DNA from: Methanomassiliicoccaceae archaeon
Lineage (GTDB): Archaea; Thermoplasmatota; Thermoplasmata; Methanomassiliicoccales; Methanomethylophilaceae
NCBI GenBank assembly: GCA_009786295.1
Contig: WQTN01000096.1
Location: forward strand, 1 to 7,635
DNA: 7,635 bases
Direction of reading: 5' to 3'
Shown here: piece after piece, positions 6,486 to 7,635 of the stretch
Numbering within the stretch: the first letter of the stretch is position 1
How the letters are laid out: the number at the start of each line of letters is the position of its first letter
Program-made: the position numbers and the translations under genes
The notes under the pieces: generated by a model
The model's database searches: none
Told to the model about the DNA's origin: nothing
Seen by the model: only the letters and a program-made list of their open reading frames with translations

Positions 6486-7004
6486 TCAGTCTTTTTTCAG
6501 TATCTCGCCTAAATAGTCGTTCTGTAGCTGTATTACTTCAGCGCTGTCCTTCGCTTTCGAATAATCTTCCAAAAGAGAACCGTTCAGGCGTATGAATTCC
6601 GGCGCCCAGTTGAATCTTCCCATGAAAAGATCGGCCTGCTCTCTCTCCCCCAGGATCATAAGGGCCGCCAAGACCGCCTCCGCGCTGTTCAGTTCCATAG
6701 GCCTCCCCCAATTCACAGGGTTCGATGCCAGCAAATAAGGCAAGGCCCTTTCTTTAGCTCCTCTGACTCTCGGAAAATCCTCTATGTTGGTCCAGGTAAG
6801 GTCCATGACCACCAGCCCTTTTTTCGCGTGAACGATGTCCGCAGGGGACAGGGCGGTCTCCGAAAACGGAGAAAGAACTATGGATCCCGCCGGTATGGAC
6901 GATAACGTCTTCGCTTCCTTCCCCAACCCAAATTTCAGCATTCTTTTTGCTGTGCATTTCTTTGGGTCGCATTGACATTTATCATGTATTATTACGGGGA
7001 TCAT
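6486..7004 (-). CDS. tsr3: Tsr3 family rRNA aminocarboxypropyltransferase
   Basis: A 172-residue homologue of Tsr3, which transfers the 3-amino-3-carboxypropyl group of S-adenosylmethionine to a methylated pseudouridine of small-subunit rRNA, completing the m1acp3-psi modification near the decoding site. The N-terminal RLI-like segment has C10, C12, D13 and C17 in the CQCDPKKC motif. The DUF367 core follows, with VVMDLTW at 65-71, the LPYLLASNPVNWGRP signature at 88-102, and LNSAEAVLAA at 105-114. Length is normal for archaeal Tsr3. The usual DCSW is DLTW here, a mild variation. The ATG at 7002-7004 overlaps the upstream gene's stop as ATGA, and its Shine-Dalgarno match is weak, so translation is probably coupled. 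A hairpin/oligo-T terminator follows. Stop is TGA. Confidence 0.9.
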   Translation of the reverse strand: MIPVIIHDKCQCDPKKCTAKRMLKFGLGKEAKTLSSIPAGSIVLSPFSETALSPADIVHAKKGLVVMDLTWTNIEDFPRVRGAKERALPYLLASNPVNWGRPMELNSAEAVLAALMILGEREQADLFMGRFNWAPEFIRLNGSLLEDYSKAKDSAEVIQLQNDYLGEILKKD

Positions 7005-7477
7005 GCACTTATCATCGATCTCAGTTTTTCAGGGTCTTCCATGTTCTCTCTGACCCACGCGCTTACCTTGTCGATGAGATCGGAATAACATTTTCCGAGC
7101 TCAAGATCATCGGTCGCGGCAAAGTCTTCTGCGGACCCGAGATCGCAGAGTATCTGTCTCCCCTGCCACGGGGTCCTTTTCGCCCATTCATCAAAGACGT
7201 TTTTCCTCAGGAAGACAACAATGTCGTAATCCTCATCGTCCCTGAGGCGTTCCCTGTCTCTGAAGTCTTTGGAGACCTGACGCCTCATGTCATCTCCTCT
7301 TTGGTACATGATCGATATCAGTTCGCAGTCGATGAGGTCGCGTTTCGGACCGGCGCTGTATGCATCATACTTATTGCCGTATTGCGCTCTCGTGAAGTAT
7401 TCCGCAAGCTGCGACGTAAGATCGTTCTTCTCATCAATGAACAGCACACGGACCTTTTTTTCCTTCTTCTTGAACAT
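7001..7477 (-). CDS. Low-molecular-weight phosphatase-like protein, catalytic loop lost
   Basis: A 158-residue protein with the layout of the low-molecular-weight tyrosine phosphatase/arsenate reductase family: first strand VRVLFI at 9-14, then NDLTSQLAEYF at 18-28, YSAGPKR at 40-46, the VSKDFRD segment at 68-74 and DYDIVVFL at 83-90. In active members the loop after the first strand reads C-x5-R. Here the cysteine position is D15 and the arginine position is T21, and the later Asp-Pro motif is replaced by DLGSAEDF. Neither phosphatase nor arsenate reductase chemistry should be possible, so this looks like a pseudoenzyme. The N-terminus KKKEKK is basic. The ATG at 7475-7477 has GAGAGGG upstream. 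It overlaps tsr3 by 4 nt. Fold assignment is from pattern; function is unknown. Confidence 0.72.
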   Translation of the reverse strand: MFKKKEKKVRVLFIDEKNDLTSQLAEYFTRAQYGNKYDAYSAGPKRDLIDCELISIMYQRGDDMRRQVSKDFRDRERLRDDEDYDIVVFLRKNVFDEWAKRTPWQGRQILCDLGSAEDFAATDDLELGKCYSDLIDKVSAWVRENMEDPEKLRSMISA

Positions 7478-7497
7478 GCGACCCTCTCTGATTGTTC

Positions 7498-7533
7498 TCC
7501 GGTATCAACTGAAAAGATTTAGCACTTACCGGA
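7498..7533 (-). promoter_or_regulatory. Putative promoter region flanked by an inverted repeat
   Basis: TCCGGTA at 7498-7504 and TACCGGA at 7527-7533 are a perfect 7-bp inverted repeat 22 nt apart. Between them, on the minus strand, CTAAATCTTTT is a weak TATA-like element about 40 nt before the phosphatase-like gene; a start near 7492 would give a short leader with GAGAGGG. A second AT-rich candidate lies at 7543-7550. The repeat could be an operator or a leader hairpin. Confidence 0.35.
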
Positions 7534-7577
7534 ACAGACAATGATTTATTCCCATTACACTATCGGAGCATGCCACG

Positions 7578-7625
7578 ATGATGAACATTTTTGAGCTGAT
7601 ATCTGATGATAGACGGGCGAGCTGA
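7578..7625 (+). other. Very short plus-strand frame, possible broken gene start
   Basis: From ATG at 7578 (a second ATG follows) the frame reads MMNIFELISDDRRAS and then TGA, and continues past the stop as VAY to the window edge. ELISDDRRA resembles the first helix of archaeal winged-helix regulators (ELLSDERRR type), so this may be a gene interrupted by a stop, or a leader peptide. There is an AT-rich stretch around 7543-7550 upstream but no strong Shine-Dalgarno site. The window ends too soon to decide. Confidence 0.2.
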
Positions 7626-7635
7626 GTGGCCTATT

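Noticed and set aside
7611..7635. 5' half of a class II tRNA (GCTGAGTGGCC resembles a Ser/Leu D-arm)
   Set aside because: The nearly invariant U8 is missing in any alignment, and the window ends before the anticodon, so the fold cannot be tested.

Overview
The window is archaeal. It carries an MCM replicative helicase, an NMD3 ribosome-biogenesis protein, a DUF424 protein, a two-subunit class I fumarase and a Tsr3-type rRNA modification enzyme, with Shine-Dalgarno motifs of the GGAGGTGAT type and archaeal TATA boxes. Moderate GC, heavy AGA/AGG arginine use in the core genes and the gene set fit the Thermoplasmata. A methanogen of the order Methanomassiliicoccales is plausible: none of the nine full-length genes ends in TAG, as expected in a lineage that can read TAG as pyrrolysine. 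This placement is inference.

Layout. Positions 1-304 are a gene-poor tail. From 5448 down to 305 runs one tightly packed minus-strand operon: a small winged-helix protein, mcm, DUF424, nmd3, fumarase alpha and fumarase beta. Gaps are 1 to 36 nt or the genes overlap, and several starts lie on good Shine-Dalgarno sites inside the preceding gene. The first gene seems to have a leaderless promoter. Positions 5449-5778 are a regulatory and non-coding stretch with several inverted repeats. At 5779-6432 on the plus strand sits a lone SUFU-domain gene whose arginine codons differ from its neighbours; it is probably acquired from bacteria. Facing it, from 7477 down to 6486, is a two-gene minus-strand operon: a low-molecular-weight phosphatase-like protein that has lost its catalytic cysteine and arginine, overlapping by 4 nt with tsr3. 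This operon ends in a hairpin plus oligo-T terminator. The right end (7478-7635) holds a promoter region and a very short plus-strand reading frame.

How it fits together. The large operon joins DNA replication (MCM), ribosome maturation (NMD3) and central carbon metabolism (fumarase) under one small putative DNA-binding protein, which suggests growth-linked control. The second operon links rRNA modification to a probable pseudophosphatase. The clearest oddities are that pseudophosphatase, the orphan SUFU gene, and the uncharacterised winged-helix protein heading the mcm operon. No CRISPR array, insertion sequence with recognisable transposase, rRNA or complete tRNA was seen.
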